Source: Protula sp. h YS-2021
Taxonomy: Eukaryota; Annelida; Polychaeta; Sabellida; Serpulidae
DNA: 64,000 bases
Reading direction: 5' to 3'
Assembly (NCBI GenBank): GCA_949752745.1
Contig: OX457034.1
Span: forward strand, 7,090,904-7,154,903
In this document: piece after piece, positions 1-9,092 of the stretch
Layout: each line of letters begins with the position of its first letter
Position numbering within the stretch: the first letter of the stretch is position 1
Program-made: the position numbers and the translations under genes
Notes under the pieces: generated by a model
Told to the model about the DNA's origin: nothing
The model's input: only the letters and a program-made list of their open reading frames with translations
Databases searched by the model: none

Positions 1-138
1 TGCAGAACGAATGGTGACGAGCAAATTGTGTTGCGGTGCACCAAGGAGGTTATGAAGATCAGGTGGAGAAGTAAGACGCAGAGGATAGTGTCGAAGATAG
101 CAGAAAAGTGAGTGTTTGCTAAAGTTGACTGATGAATC

Positions 139-328
139 ATGGCATTACTGATTGGACGACTGGGACCCTTTGATGCGACTGCTGGTTATTCAGAGCTGTA
201 TAAAGAGAGGTAAGAGCAGTATTTCATTTCCAACGACGTTTCCGATGAGAAAAAAAGTTGCTGTGACTCTTAGTCTGATTGGCGGGAAAGCCTATTCCTT
301 GCTACATAGCCTGTGTTTACCGGACAAA
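139..328 (+). pseudogene. Ty3/Gypsy gag, 5' fragment
   Basis: This is the N-terminal piece of a retrotransposon Gag (capsid) gene. The translation from the ATG at 139 shows the usual opening (IGRLGPFDATAGYSELYKER), then an in-frame stop and a frameshift. It resumes as VTLSLIGGKAYSLLHSLCLP, typical of metazoan Ty3/Gypsy Gag. The frame stops at 328 where element A is inserted, and the next Gag residues resume after 16399. Bases 1-138 upstream look like untranslated leader, and no LTR is visible inside the window. The copy was already decaying or has decayed since; its stops show it is not functional. Confidence 0.75.
323..328. repeat. Target site duplication of element A, left copy
   Basis: GACAAA lies directly outside the left terminus (AGTAGTATG) of element A. 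It is identical to 16394-16399 outside the right terminus. Six-base duplications are the hallmark of Polinton/Maverick integrase. Confidence 0.92.
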
Positions 329-595
329 AGTAGTATGAAAAGGCCGGTTCTACGCCAGGAAGTGACGTCATACTGTCTGGACCGGAAGTGACGTCATAGG
401 CGTAGTCATGGCAACGTGTTGTTGTGATGGCAACGAAGTGCTTGGAAGCCTAGCCTAGCCCTAGAAAGTGTTGACCCCCCCAAGACATATTATGTACCGA
501 CCCCCCCCCCCTCGTCGGACATACTATGTACCGACCCCCCTCCCCTCGTCGGACATACTATGTACCGACCCCCCCCCCCCCCCCCCGGCGAGCAA
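329..595 (+). repeat. Element A left terminal inverted repeat
   Basis: The first ~60 bases match the reverse complement of the right end almost perfectly. Beyond that the repeats share 'tcatggcaacg', 'gcctagcc' and C-tract blocks each followed or preceded by 'acatactatgtaccgac', but differ by indels. The C-tracts are probably length-unstable. Confidence 0.85.
358..396 (+). promoter_or_regulatory. Two ETS/CRE composite sites in left TIR of A
   Basis: GGAAGTGACGTCA occurs at 358-370 and CCGGAAGTGACGTCA at 382-396. The motif joins an ETS site (CCGGAAGT) to a palindromic CRE (TGACGTCA), a known combined host promoter element. The first copy begins at base 30 of the element. Binding in this organism is inferred only. 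Confidence 0.6.
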
Positions 596-610
596 CATTC
601 TGTCAAGTCA

Positions 611-682
611 GCTTAAGTTACATCAGTGGGGTATATAAGGGATGAGCACTCAGCAACAACAGTGACATTCATATCGGTAAGT
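611..682 (+). promoter_or_regulatory. TATA promoter and non-coding leader exon 1 (candidate)
   Basis: A TATATAAG box at 632-639 lies downstream of an AAGTTACATCA motif (613-623). About 45 bases later is a consensus 5' splice donor CG|GTAAGT (677-682). The same motif-TATA-donor layout recurs at 697-783. A matching 3' splice acceptor lies just before the polymerase start. The inferred role is an alternative spliced leader for the polymerase gene. Confidence 0.45.
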
Positions 683-696
683 GGAGCAAGGAAGCA

Positions 697-783
697 AAAG
701 TTACACACCACAATTGGATCACATCACAGTGGTATATAAGCAATGACATCCAGTGATAGTCAGTGACAACCAATTCGGTAAGT
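697..783 (+). promoter_or_regulatory. TATA promoter and leader exon 2 (candidate)
   Basis: This is a second copy of the same layout: AAGTTACACACCA (699-711), TATATAAG (733-740) and donor CG|GTAAGT (778-783). Together with the copy at 611-682 it looks like a duplicated promoter plus non-coding first exon. Confidence 0.45.
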
Positions 784-796
784 GTTTATTGAAACT

Positions 797-1445
797 TTAT
801 AAATAAAAAGTGAACTTTGTAAACAAACTTTAGTTATTTGCATAATTGAAACTCATTTAAACTTTGTAAACAAACTTTGTAAACAAACTTTGTAAACAAA
901 CTTTAGTTATTTACATTATTGAAACTTTGTAAACAAACTTTGTAAGCAAACTTTGTAAACAAACTTTAGTTATTTGCATAATTGAAACTCATTGAAACTT
1001 TGTAAACAAACTTCATAAACAAACTTTGTAAACAAACTTTGTAAACAAACTTTAGTTATTTGCATAATTGAAACTCATTGAAACTTTGTAAACAAACTTT
1101 GTAAGCAAACTCTGTAAACAAACTTTAGTTATTTGCATAATTGAAACTCATTGAAACTTTGTAAGCAAACTCTGTAAACAAACTTTAGTTATTTGCATAA
1201 TTGAAACTTTGTAAACAAACTTTGTAAACAAACTTTGTAAATAAACTTTGTAAACAAACTTTATAAACAAACTTTTTAAACAAACTTTGTAAACAAACTT
1301 TGTTAACAAACTTTGTAAACAAACCTTGTAAACAAACTTTAGATATTTACATAATTGAAACTTTGTAAACAAACAAACTTTGTAAACAAACTTTGTAAAC
1401 AAACTTTGTAAACAAACTTTGATTATTTGCATAATTGAACCTTTA
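797..1445 (+). repeat. 13-bp tandem repeat array with six octamer motifs
   Basis: The array is built from a 13-bp unit (aaactttgtaaac) grouped into larger blocks separated by 'ttatttgcataattgaaact'. That spacer contains ATTTGCAT, the POU-factor octamer, at 836, 972, 1058, 1131, 1191 and 1425. The array lies between the candidate leader exons and the polymerase coding exon, so it would be intronic or enhancer-like. The long minus-strand open frame across it is a by-product of the repeat. Confidence 0.85.
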
Positions 1446-1460
1446 TAAACCAGTTTGAGC

Positions 1461-1523
1461 AAGTTACACATCATCGGAGTGGTATAAAAGGAAGAGTGAA
1501 ACGTATATTTTACTTCATTTCAG
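1461..1523 (+). promoter_or_regulatory. Proximal promoter and 3' splice acceptor before polB
   Basis: AAGTTACACATCA (1461-1473) is followed by GTGGTATAAAAG (TATA 1483-1490). A pyrimidine-rich stretch then ends in TTCATTTCAG (acceptor AG at 1522-1523), 27 bases before the ATG at 1550. Transcripts from here would start near 1510, after the upstream in-frame ATG at 1496. This supports 1550 as the start. Confidence 0.55.
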
Positions 1524-1549
1524 TTCTAGCAACAGCAACAGCAACAACG

Positions 1550-4500
1550 ATGGCAACAGTCTACTGTCATGGTTGCGATGTGACATTTCCATCTCTGGAA
1601 TTGTTCGTGGCACAGACATGCAAACCAGCTAGGATGAAACGTGCTCGTGAAGAGCTTGTTGAGCAGATTGAAGCCAAGAGACGAAAGACCTTACAAGATG
1701 GTGCTGAAAGACCTGATCCAGTCCTCTGCTGTAAATGCATCAAAATATTTCCATCTTTGGATGTATTTGAGACACATGCATGTGAAAATATGTCTCATGA
1801 AGAACAAAGAAAGAAAGAGACAGGACAAGTAGGCAGAGGCAGAAGAGTGAGTCTTGGTGGAAACGCACAGGAAAGACGGTTTGAGCCTGAAGATGGATCG
1901 GATTTGTTACTTGAAATGCGACAACAAGAGAATCGAATCAAGAGACATTTGTTAGAGACGTTAAACCATGGCATGAAATGGTATATTGTGGTACATGCAC
2001 GCTTCAAGAAAATGACACCAAATGCTGAAGGTGTTATGGTAGAACACGTGGATAATGCCTTCATCAGTAGTCCAACATATGCAGCATACAATCCAGCAGA
2101 TATTGAGCAGGACTTGCCAATTAGCCTATAAAGAATTGTTTACCAGGTTTGATGAACATGAGCGACAAAATTTTCTGGCTGGGTGTTGGATAACATACTA
2201 TACATTGAAGTGCATACAGCTACGTCAGCGCCACTGGAAGCGAGCAGTTTTATCCCACTACCGAAGAAAGTGAAGACTACAAAGGCTGTGTTAAACATTC
2301 AGAATGATGACAACAAGTGCTTCTTATGGTCTGTACTGGCTTACCTTCACCCTCACCATTATCACCAACACCCATATCGTGTGAGTCATTACACACCATT
2401 TGAGAACGAATTTAAGGTAGAAGGCATGACATTTCCAACACCGATTACGGACATTCCAAAGTTTGAAAAGGAGAATGATGTGTCTATCAACGTGTTTGGA
2501 TATGAACATGATGTAGTTGTTCCAATACAACTAAGTCGAAACACCAGTGTGAGAGAAATCAACTTGCGTTTGATTAGCAATGACAAGACAAGACATTACT
2601 GCCTTATAAAGAATTTCAGCAGACTTATGGCTTATCGGTCAAATCATCAGCATGCAGCATTTTATTGTTTCAACTGTCTTCACGGGCTTAAGCGACAAGA
2701 TCTTTTAGACAAGCATCGTGAAGTGTGTGGCAAGCATGTTTATCATTCCCCAAAGGAACCCTTCAACAAGTTCAAGAATGTAGCCAAACAACAGCGAGCG
2801 CCGTTTGTCATTTATGCAGACTTTGAATGTTTCACGAAAAAGCATGAAGAAGGAGACAAGTATCAGCATCATCGTCCAAACAGCTTCGCCTATGTGGTTG
2901 TCAGCCAGTATGATACACGTGCACCAGTCGTGTATCGAGGAGATAATGCGGTGAAAGTCTTTTTAGACCATATGGTGAATGAGCGTGATCGTATTGTGCA
3001 TGGTTTACAACAGCCAAAGAAAATGGTCATGACTCATGAAGATGATGAGGATTATAAGAACGCCACAAATTGCTACATTTGTCATGAGCCTCTAGGAGCA
3101 GATCATGTGAGAGATCATGACCATATCAATGGCAAATACCGCGGAGCTGCACATCGTGAATGCAATTTGCAATTTCGACTTCGAAAGGATAAGCAGGATG
3201 TGAAAGATTCTTTTATCATTCCTGTATTTTTTCACAATTTACGAGGCTATGACAGCCATTTGATCATGGAAGAAATTGGAAAGTTCAAAAATGAGACGAT
3301 TACAGTCATTCCCAACACCGTTGAGAAATATATTGCATTCACCATGAGCAATCTGAAATTTACAGACAGTTATCAGTTCATGAGTACTTCTCTACAAAAG
3401 TTGGTATCCAACCTGGCAGCAGAAGGGAAAGACAACTTTTATAACATGACGTCACACATTCACGATAGCGACCAACAAGATTTACTGTTGAGAAAGGGAG
3501 TGTACCCTTATGGTTACGTGGACGAGCCATCCAAGTTTGCTGAAACACAACTGCCGTCCAAGGACAAGTTTTACAGTCTGCTCAGTGAAGAAGACATTAG
3601 CGATGAGGATTATGCGCATGCGCAGAAGGTGTGGGAGACATTCCATTGTACTACATTTGGTGAATACCATGACCTATACCTGAAATCAGATGTGTTGCTG
3701 CTGGCTGACGTGTTTGAAAACTTTCGTCACGTATGTCTCAACACGTATGAATTAGATCCTGCTCACAACTATACAGCGCCAGGACTGTCGTGGGATGCGA
3801 AGTTAAAAGCGGCAAAGGTGAAATTGGAATTGATCAACGACATTGACATGTACCATATGGTTGAACAAAGTCTACGTGGAGGAATATCTGTCATCACACA
3901 CAAGTATGCGAAAGCAAATAACCCCTACGTAGCAGATTACGATTCCTTGAAACCAACCAACTACTTGACGTACCTGGATGCAAACAACTTGTATGGCTGG
4001 GCCATGTCGCAAAGCATGCCGGAAAGTGGATTTATGTGGGTGAGCGAGCCAGAATCCATTGACTTTATGGATGTGGATGAAGATGACGAGATTGGATACA
4101 TTTTAGAAGTGGATTTGGAATACCCATATTCAATCCATGATCATCATAATCACTATCCAGTGGCTCCAGAACGGAAATGTGTTAAGGTGGGAGAATTATC
4201 AAAACATAGTCAGAAGCTACGGAAAGATCTAAACATGAAAGGCAAACCTAGTGAAAAGCTCATTCCCAACCTGTGTGACAAGAAGAAATATGTGCTTCAT
4301 TATAGAAATTTACAGCAATATGTCTCACTGGGATTGCACCGTGCCATCATGTTTGCACAGAGCAAATGGTTGGCAAAATACATCTCCTTGAACACGGAAA
4401 AGAGAAAGTTGGCCAAGAACCCGTTTGAGAAAGACTTTTTCAAATTGACGAACAACTCTGTGTTTGGCAAAACCATGGAAAATGTGAGAAAGCGCATCAA

Positions 4501-5203
4501 TGTGGAACTTGTTCACCAGGAAAAGTGGTTCAAGAAACTTGTAGCCAAACCTTCCTTCCACAAATTTACAATTTTCAACGAAGATTTAACCGCGGTACAT
4601 TTGCGCAAAATGGATCTGCCTCTGGATAAACGCATTCAAGTCGGCTTCACCATTCTCGACCTCAGCAAAGTGCTTATGTTTCACTTTCATTACAACTACA
4701 TCATGGCCAAGTATCCCAACTCCAAGCTGTTGTTCAGCGACACCGACAGTCTATGTTATGACATAGAAACGGAAGATATCTACAAAGACATGCAGGAAGA
4801 TGCCGACTTGTTCGACACAAGTGACTATCCCCCAGATCATTTCCTGCATTCCAACGTGAACAAGAAAGTGCTTGGGAAAATGAAAGATGAGACGGCGGGC
4901 ATTCCCATAGAAGAGTTTGTTGGACTTCGACCGAAAATGTATAGTATGATGTATGGTGGGAAAGAAAAACGTACGGCAAAAGGCATCACTCGCGCATGTC
5001 AAAGACGTATGAAACATCAGCAGTATAGAGGCAGTTTGTTCAACCAAACACAAACGATGACTACAGGACACATCATTCGAAGTCATGACCACCAGATTTT
5101 CTCGGAGAAGTTGAGGAAAGTGGCTCTCTCTCCCTTTGATGACAAGCGATATGTGATGAGTGATGGCTATTCAACTTTGGCGTATGGGCATTACAGTATA
5201 TAA
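1550..5203 (+). pseudogene. polB: Protein-primed DNA polymerase B (element A), frameshifted
   Basis: This is the replicative family B polymerase of Polintons. The N-terminus has two C2H2-like fingers (CHGCDVTF..., CCKCIKIF...), then a conserved region. The frame is broken between about 2115 and 2190, so the 1006-residue C-terminal part is read from 2183. In that part, by residue, the exonuclease motifs are YADFECF near 211, HNLRGYD near 350 and YLKSD near 500. An endonuclease VII-like HNH insert (CYICHEPL...DHDH...CN) lies at 297-330. Polymerase motifs are YLDANNLYG near 597, NNSVFGK near 756 and FSDTDS near 851. All catalytic aspartates remain. The stop codon lies inside the TATA box of the next gene. 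The homologue is 37132-40827. Confidence 0.93.
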
Positions 5204-5204
5204 G
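5197..5204 (+). promoter_or_regulatory. TATA box overlapping the polB stop codon
   Basis: TATATAAG covers the polB TAA (5201-5203) and lies 55 bases before the next ATG. Element B keeps the same arrangement at 37129-37136. Confidence 0.6.
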
Positions 5205-5258
5205 GGGGAGACACTTCAACTTTAGAGTTAGTTGAGGTGTGAACACTGAAGCGTCAAC

Positions 5259-5609
5259 ATGAATCGGAAAAGATCTGCAACGGATATGGATACTCTTACT
5301 GATACAGTGAAAGACATGAATGTGAAACATTCTGACAATACCGTCAAGAAATTAAAAGTGGAGACGACGGCACCACCACCACAGTCGTGGGATGGAATGC
5401 TTTCTCTAGGCAATGGAAAGTATATCAAGATTATGAAACAAAGCAATGAAGGTGTGGTGAACATTCGCAAATACCTCAGAGATGAGGGGACTGGAAGGAA
5501 CCGTCCTACGAAAAAGGGTATCTTGCTGACAATACCTGAATGAAAAATGATGAAGAAGCAGGTGAAAGAAGTGGATAAAAGGCTTCGCAGACAAGACGAC
5601 AAGTCATAA
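5259..5609 (+). pseudogene. PC4/p15-like ssDNA-binding protein with premature TGA
   Basis: This is a small protein with a lysine-rich N-terminus and a PC4 (transcriptional coactivator p15) type core: GKYIKIMKQSNEG, VNIRKYLRDE, KKGILLTIPE. PC4 proteins bind single-stranded DNA and act in transcription or replication, so a replication-linked ssDNA-binding role fits its place right after polB. Reading stops at a TGA (5541-5543) where element B (36718-37073) has TGG. The same frame then continues to a TAA at 5607-5609 with residues like those of B, so the tail is lost by a nonsense change. The core sheet is present but the final helix is cut. Confidence 0.75.
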
Positions 5610-5622
5610 CAAGGTAACAATC

Positions 5623-5997
5623 ATGAATGCACTCATGTTGAACGATGGTGTTTACCTTAAAGTAAATGAGAGGAATGAAGTGATGATGGGTTCTCGGAGA
5701 AGCTCTGCTTATCGGTTTAAACCTGAAGTGTGGAAAGACTTTAAAAACATACCGCTTGAACCTGGGTTTGAACGCAGACTTGAAAATAAACTGGAAGTGA
5801 CGGTGGCTGAAAATGATTCTAACATACGTGTGACATTCTGTAGAAATCTTTTACAGGATTATTCAAAGGATTATAAGGGAGTTGTGCCAGATACACCATA
5901 TGCACAGTTGATCTTCTTTGATATCAAGAACTGGCACGCAGTCTTACGATTCCTAGAAGCTATACAACATCCGCTGTTCAACATCATCCGAGTATAA
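5623..5997 (+). CDS. Small PC4-like-pattern protein, paralogue 1 (124 aa)
   Basis: The function is not known. The protein is intact and matches the 124-residue gene at 36328-36702 in element B closely. The C-terminal half follows a pattern shared with the next two genes and with 14297-14923: a GF..L strand, a V.V strand, an R/V-V-F strand, then a hydrophobic strand and a tryptophan helix (FFDIKNWHAVLRFLEAI). This resembles the sheet-plus-helix order of PC4, but the link is by pattern only. It starts 13 bases after the PC4-like gene's tail. The stop TAA lies inside a TATAAATA element (5993-6000). Confidence 0.65.
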   Translation: MNALMLNDGVYLKVNERNEVMMGSRRSSAYRFKPEVWKDFKNIPLEPGFERRLENKLEVTVAENDSNIRVTFCRNLLQDYSKDYKGVVPDTPYAQLIFFDIKNWHAVLRFLEAIQHPLFNIIRV

Positions 5998-6015
5998 ATA
6001 TTTTACACAGGCGAG

Positions 6016-6357
6016 ATGGAAGACTATTTGATGGATTATGAACCCATTGCATATGGATTCTCATATATGAGAAACTTATGTGATGATATTGTGCTACGAC
6101 ATTTTGGAAAGTTTATCATACTATCGCTTGACGAACAATCCGTGTTGAAGGATCATCTAGACAAGTTGAGAATACCCGGCTTTCTGCTTCACCTTTCAAA
6201 TGATATAGAAGTGCGTGTGATTCAGAACTGTCTAGACGTGTTTGTACAATTTCGCCAACATGACGAGCTTACAGAACACTACGACATCATCACCCTCAAC
6301 ACAGTGGAATGGAACGCGCTGTTGCAAGCATTGGATTGGGAAGAGTCTTGTGCTTGA
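6016..6357 (+). CDS. Small PC4-like-pattern protein, paralogue 2 (113 aa)
   Basis: An intact 113-residue acidic protein of unknown function, the same length as its counterpart at 35932-36273. It shows the family pattern IPGFLLHLS..IEVRV, VFVQF, then IITLNTVEWNALLQALDW. A TATAAATA box overlapping the preceding stop codon may drive it. The next gene overlaps its 3' end or begins 26 bases later. Confidence 0.65.
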   Translation: MEDYLMDYEPIAYGFSYMRNLCDDIVLRHFGKFIILSLDEQSVLKDHLDKLRIPGFLLHLSNDIEVRVIQNCLDVFVQFRQHDELTEHYDIITLNTVEWNALLQALDWEESCA

Positions 6358-6382
6358 ATTCAAAGAGCATGGAATACAACTT

Positions 6383-6625
6383 ATGCGGGGTACCAAATTC
6401 ATTGAGCTGACACAGCCTATGCGACTGATGGACTTAGAAGAAGGATATGAACTGAAACTGTCTGAACATGTTACTGTGAAAGTGATAAAGTTTGGTGATG
6501 TGCGTTATGTCAGCTTTCATAGCATTTACAAATACGGGTATAATGTCTATGATACCTATATCAATTTAGATTCTGATGAATGGTATTCATTGATGAATGT
6601 ATTGAAAAATGAATGTGATTGTTAA
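6383..6625 (+). CDS. Small PC4-like-pattern protein, paralogue 3 (about 80 aa)
   Basis: Unknown function, with the same family pattern: EEGYELKLSEHVTVKVIKF, VRYVSFHS, TYINLDSDEWYSLMNVL. The first ATG in frame is 6383. Codons before it (EFKEHGIQL) are also conserved in element B and overlap the previous gene in another frame, so the true start may be upstream or non-AUG. The counterpart is 35649-35906. Confidence 0.6.
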   Translation: MRGTKFIELTQPMRLMDLEEGYELKLSEHVTVKVIKFGDVRYVSFHSIYKYGYNVYDTYINLDSDEWYSLMNVLKNECDC

Positions 6626-6860
6626 TAGACTTTGTAAATAAAATTTGTAAATAGTGTAAATAGACTTTGTAGTTAAGAGTTTGTAAATAGCGTAAACAGA
6701 ATTTGTAAATAGTGTAAATAGAATTTGTAAATAGTGTAAATAGAATTTGTAGTTAAGAATTTGTAAACTTTGTAAATAGAAGTTTATAGTTAAGAGTTTG
6801 TAAATAGTGTTTGTAAACTTTGTAAATAGTGTTTGTAGTTAAGAATTTGTAAATATAACA
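6626..6860 (+). repeat. A/T-rich 'tttgtaaatagtg' tandem repeats
   Basis: This is the 3' untranslated region after the last plus-strand gene, made of irregular copies of tttgtaaatagtgtaaatag and 'gtagttaagag'. No gene is visible. Confidence 0.75.
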
Positions 6861-6861
6861 C

Positions 6862-6893
6862 AATAAACAAGACTGTTTGAAACTTGTTTTATT
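6862..6893. terminator. Convergent polyadenylation signals, element A
   Basis: AATAAA at 6862-6867 serves the rightward genes. TTTATT at 6888-6893 (AATAAA on the minus strand) serves the leftward cluster. Element B has the same arrangement at 35565-35602. Confidence 0.65.
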
Positions 6894-6981
6894 TAACAAA
6901 TTTGAACAACAACAACTTAACTAATATAACAACAACTTAACTACAACTTAACAACAACTTAACTACAACTTAACTACAACA

Positions 6982-8745
6982 TTAATAAAACAATGGTTTA
7001 TAATTTCTATATACAAAATCCTTTACAATAAAATCACCATCCTTTCTCTTTAATATATTCACAATATCAAACATACTCTGACCTCGAGCTCTATGCAATA
7101 TATAATATACACAATAAAAACCACATGATGATGATATTGGCGTTTGTAATGATATAGAATTATACATATAGTCATTTCTTAAAAACATGTCTAAACGATC
7201 ATCGAGAGGTAACCGTCCATAAGAGTCAAAATATTCTACAGGGTCTTTGTCATAATACACTACCACCCACTGTTCTCCTGGTTCATCTTGATCGTCTGTG
7301 TTGATGACATAGGCGCCGCGTTGTAAAGATGGTAACTGGTCCATGGCAAAAATGCCTTGAAACAAGTCTTTCGTCATGACATCATGATGCTGGATGCTGC
7401 GATTTGCACTTATTTCAATAATGTTGTCAAATTCAGCATAGACAATGACATTGATGGTATGTTGTAAAGCCCTAGCAAAATTCATTTCTAGCCGCAAATT
7501 CCCATGCTTGATCAGGGATAAATGATCATCGCCATCATAATCAGGTGTTAAGTCAAACGAAAATAAAGCATAACCTCTAGGCCAATCTTCCCGTTTTATA
7601 ATGGAACTTTTCTCACCATTCAATCTATCAAACGATTTGTAAAGCGTTTCAAAAGCGTCCAGGTATTTGTTCTGTGTAATGTCAAGCTTGAGAGGTTTGG
7701 ATAGAACTGGTTCACCATCCGTGTACAGTTGCATATAGTTCAGATCAAAATGTTTGAAATCATATGGATTCCTCAATACTGATCCACCAAAGGCTTCATT
7801 ATGAACCAGACCAATGACAATACGATTTGGTAATTGACCCAAAAAGATGTTATCTTTCACAAAAGACTGAAATCCTGCTGGAATAGCTAAGACTTGACAT
7901 TCTTTTCTAGTGATGATGATTTTGGCAGGACTTTTCATCAATGCATCTGTATGTCCTAACTGAATACCTGGACTCACCCTTACTTTGCGAATGGTTAAAA
8001 ATGCCTCTTTCACTTCTACCTTATAGGTATTATCTGCAGCCATCAAAACATAATCATTTTTTTGTCTATGGAAACGCAATTTCAAACTGATGCCATTAGG
8101 AAGATAACGATCCTGCTCAAACAAATCTATCCTTAAACCACCTGTGAGCATAAAATCACGGCTAATACGTGTATGCAAATAACGATGATGTAAACCATTG
8201 TTTTCTTGCTCAGCCAAGTCACCACCGTCAGCATTGACATGAAACTTGGATACATATTGTTCATAATTAGGTCTTTTTACCTCATGACTATTCATTGACC
8301 CAGCAGTATCCTTGTACATGAGACGCATAGAGCGCTCAGAATGTAAATTTTCTTCCGAATCATGGATGACATGAGAGATAATGCTGGTATAACCATGAGT
8401 ATTGTTGCTATGAGAAACCAATCGATCATTCAGAAACAATTTAATATTAGACCATAACCCATTAAACACATCATTGATGCAAGAGACATTATCATCTGCG
8501 CCACAATCTGTTCCATCGGCCTTTAGAATGCGACATACAATATGAAGTTTGCTGTTCTTTAAATCCAGATATTCTTCTGTACTCGCAGGAATGTAGAATT
8601 CTATTGGAGCGCCTTCTCTAATGCTTGGAAGTGGTTGATAGTCGACATTATAACTTTTCTCTACAGCAGTTTGCGTCGGTGGTACGTGAAACCATTCCAA
8701 TGGAGAAAGACTACATTCACACGAATGATTATGAATGAGAGACAT
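6982..8745 (-). pseudogene. Major capsid protein joined to adenain-type protease (element A)
   Basis: Residues 1 to ~450 are the Polinton major capsid protein (hexon-like double jelly-roll). Residues ~457-587 are the adenovirus-type cysteine protease that matures virions. In element B these are two genes joined by an ATGA stop/start overlap (35086-35089). In A a 44-bp deletion at this junction (near 7380) places them in one frame. Protease landmarks: FQGIFAMDQLP start, EYFDSYG, and the nucleophile block SSSCGFYC. The catalytic-position residue before W is Gln (codon 7270-7272) where B keeps His (35228-35230). The capsid part looks intact, while the protease is probably inactive and tethered. 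It starts 3 bases after the pX-like gene. Confidence 0.88.
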
Positions 8746-8748
8746 GAT

Positions 8749-9092
8749 TTAAAAGATATCTTTTTTAATATGTTTTGATGTTATCCGTCTGGCTGTTTTT
8801 CGTCTTCTGGCACGTTTCGTCGGTTGCACGCGCTTTTGTTCACCAAACACACGTTCTGCTACTCGGCCCGTCACATCTTTCGCGACATTCTTTGCAGCCT
8901 TCTTAAGATGTGGCGCAAAGATCTTAGCCCCAGCCTTAAGTAGTGGAATAACTTTGCGAGCCAATGATCCCAGTATTGAACCAATACCATCGCCATATTG
9001 GATTCGCGCTCCTTTGAATCCTGGTAATTCCCCGCCCACTTGATGAAGAAAATGGTTGCGATATGCAGACGGATCGTGTGTATAAGCTTCAT
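8749..9092 (-). pseudogene. pX-like core/minor virion protein (element A), N-terminal frameshift
   Basis: A small, very basic protein with LPGFKGARIQYGDGIGSIL, a hydrophobic/amphipathic stretch (SLARKVIPLLKAGAKI) and an Arg/Lys-rich tail. It corresponds to the pX-type core protein described in adintoviruses. The ATG at 9092 overlaps the penton stop as ATGA. One base is missing just after it compared with the intact 118-residue copy at 33362-33718, so the first ~20 codons are out of frame. The conserved frame has an internal ATG at 9039 (96 residues). The family assignment is by motif and gene order. Confidence 0.65.

Noticed and set aside
1148..1474. 108-residue minus-strand frame over the 13-bp array
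   Set aside because: Low-complexity translation of the repeat; it runs against the polymerase promoter region.
6982..8745. Capsid-protease fusion as a newly evolved functional protein
   Set aside because: The sister copy shows separate genes. The joint is a 44-bp deletion and the catalytic His is lost.
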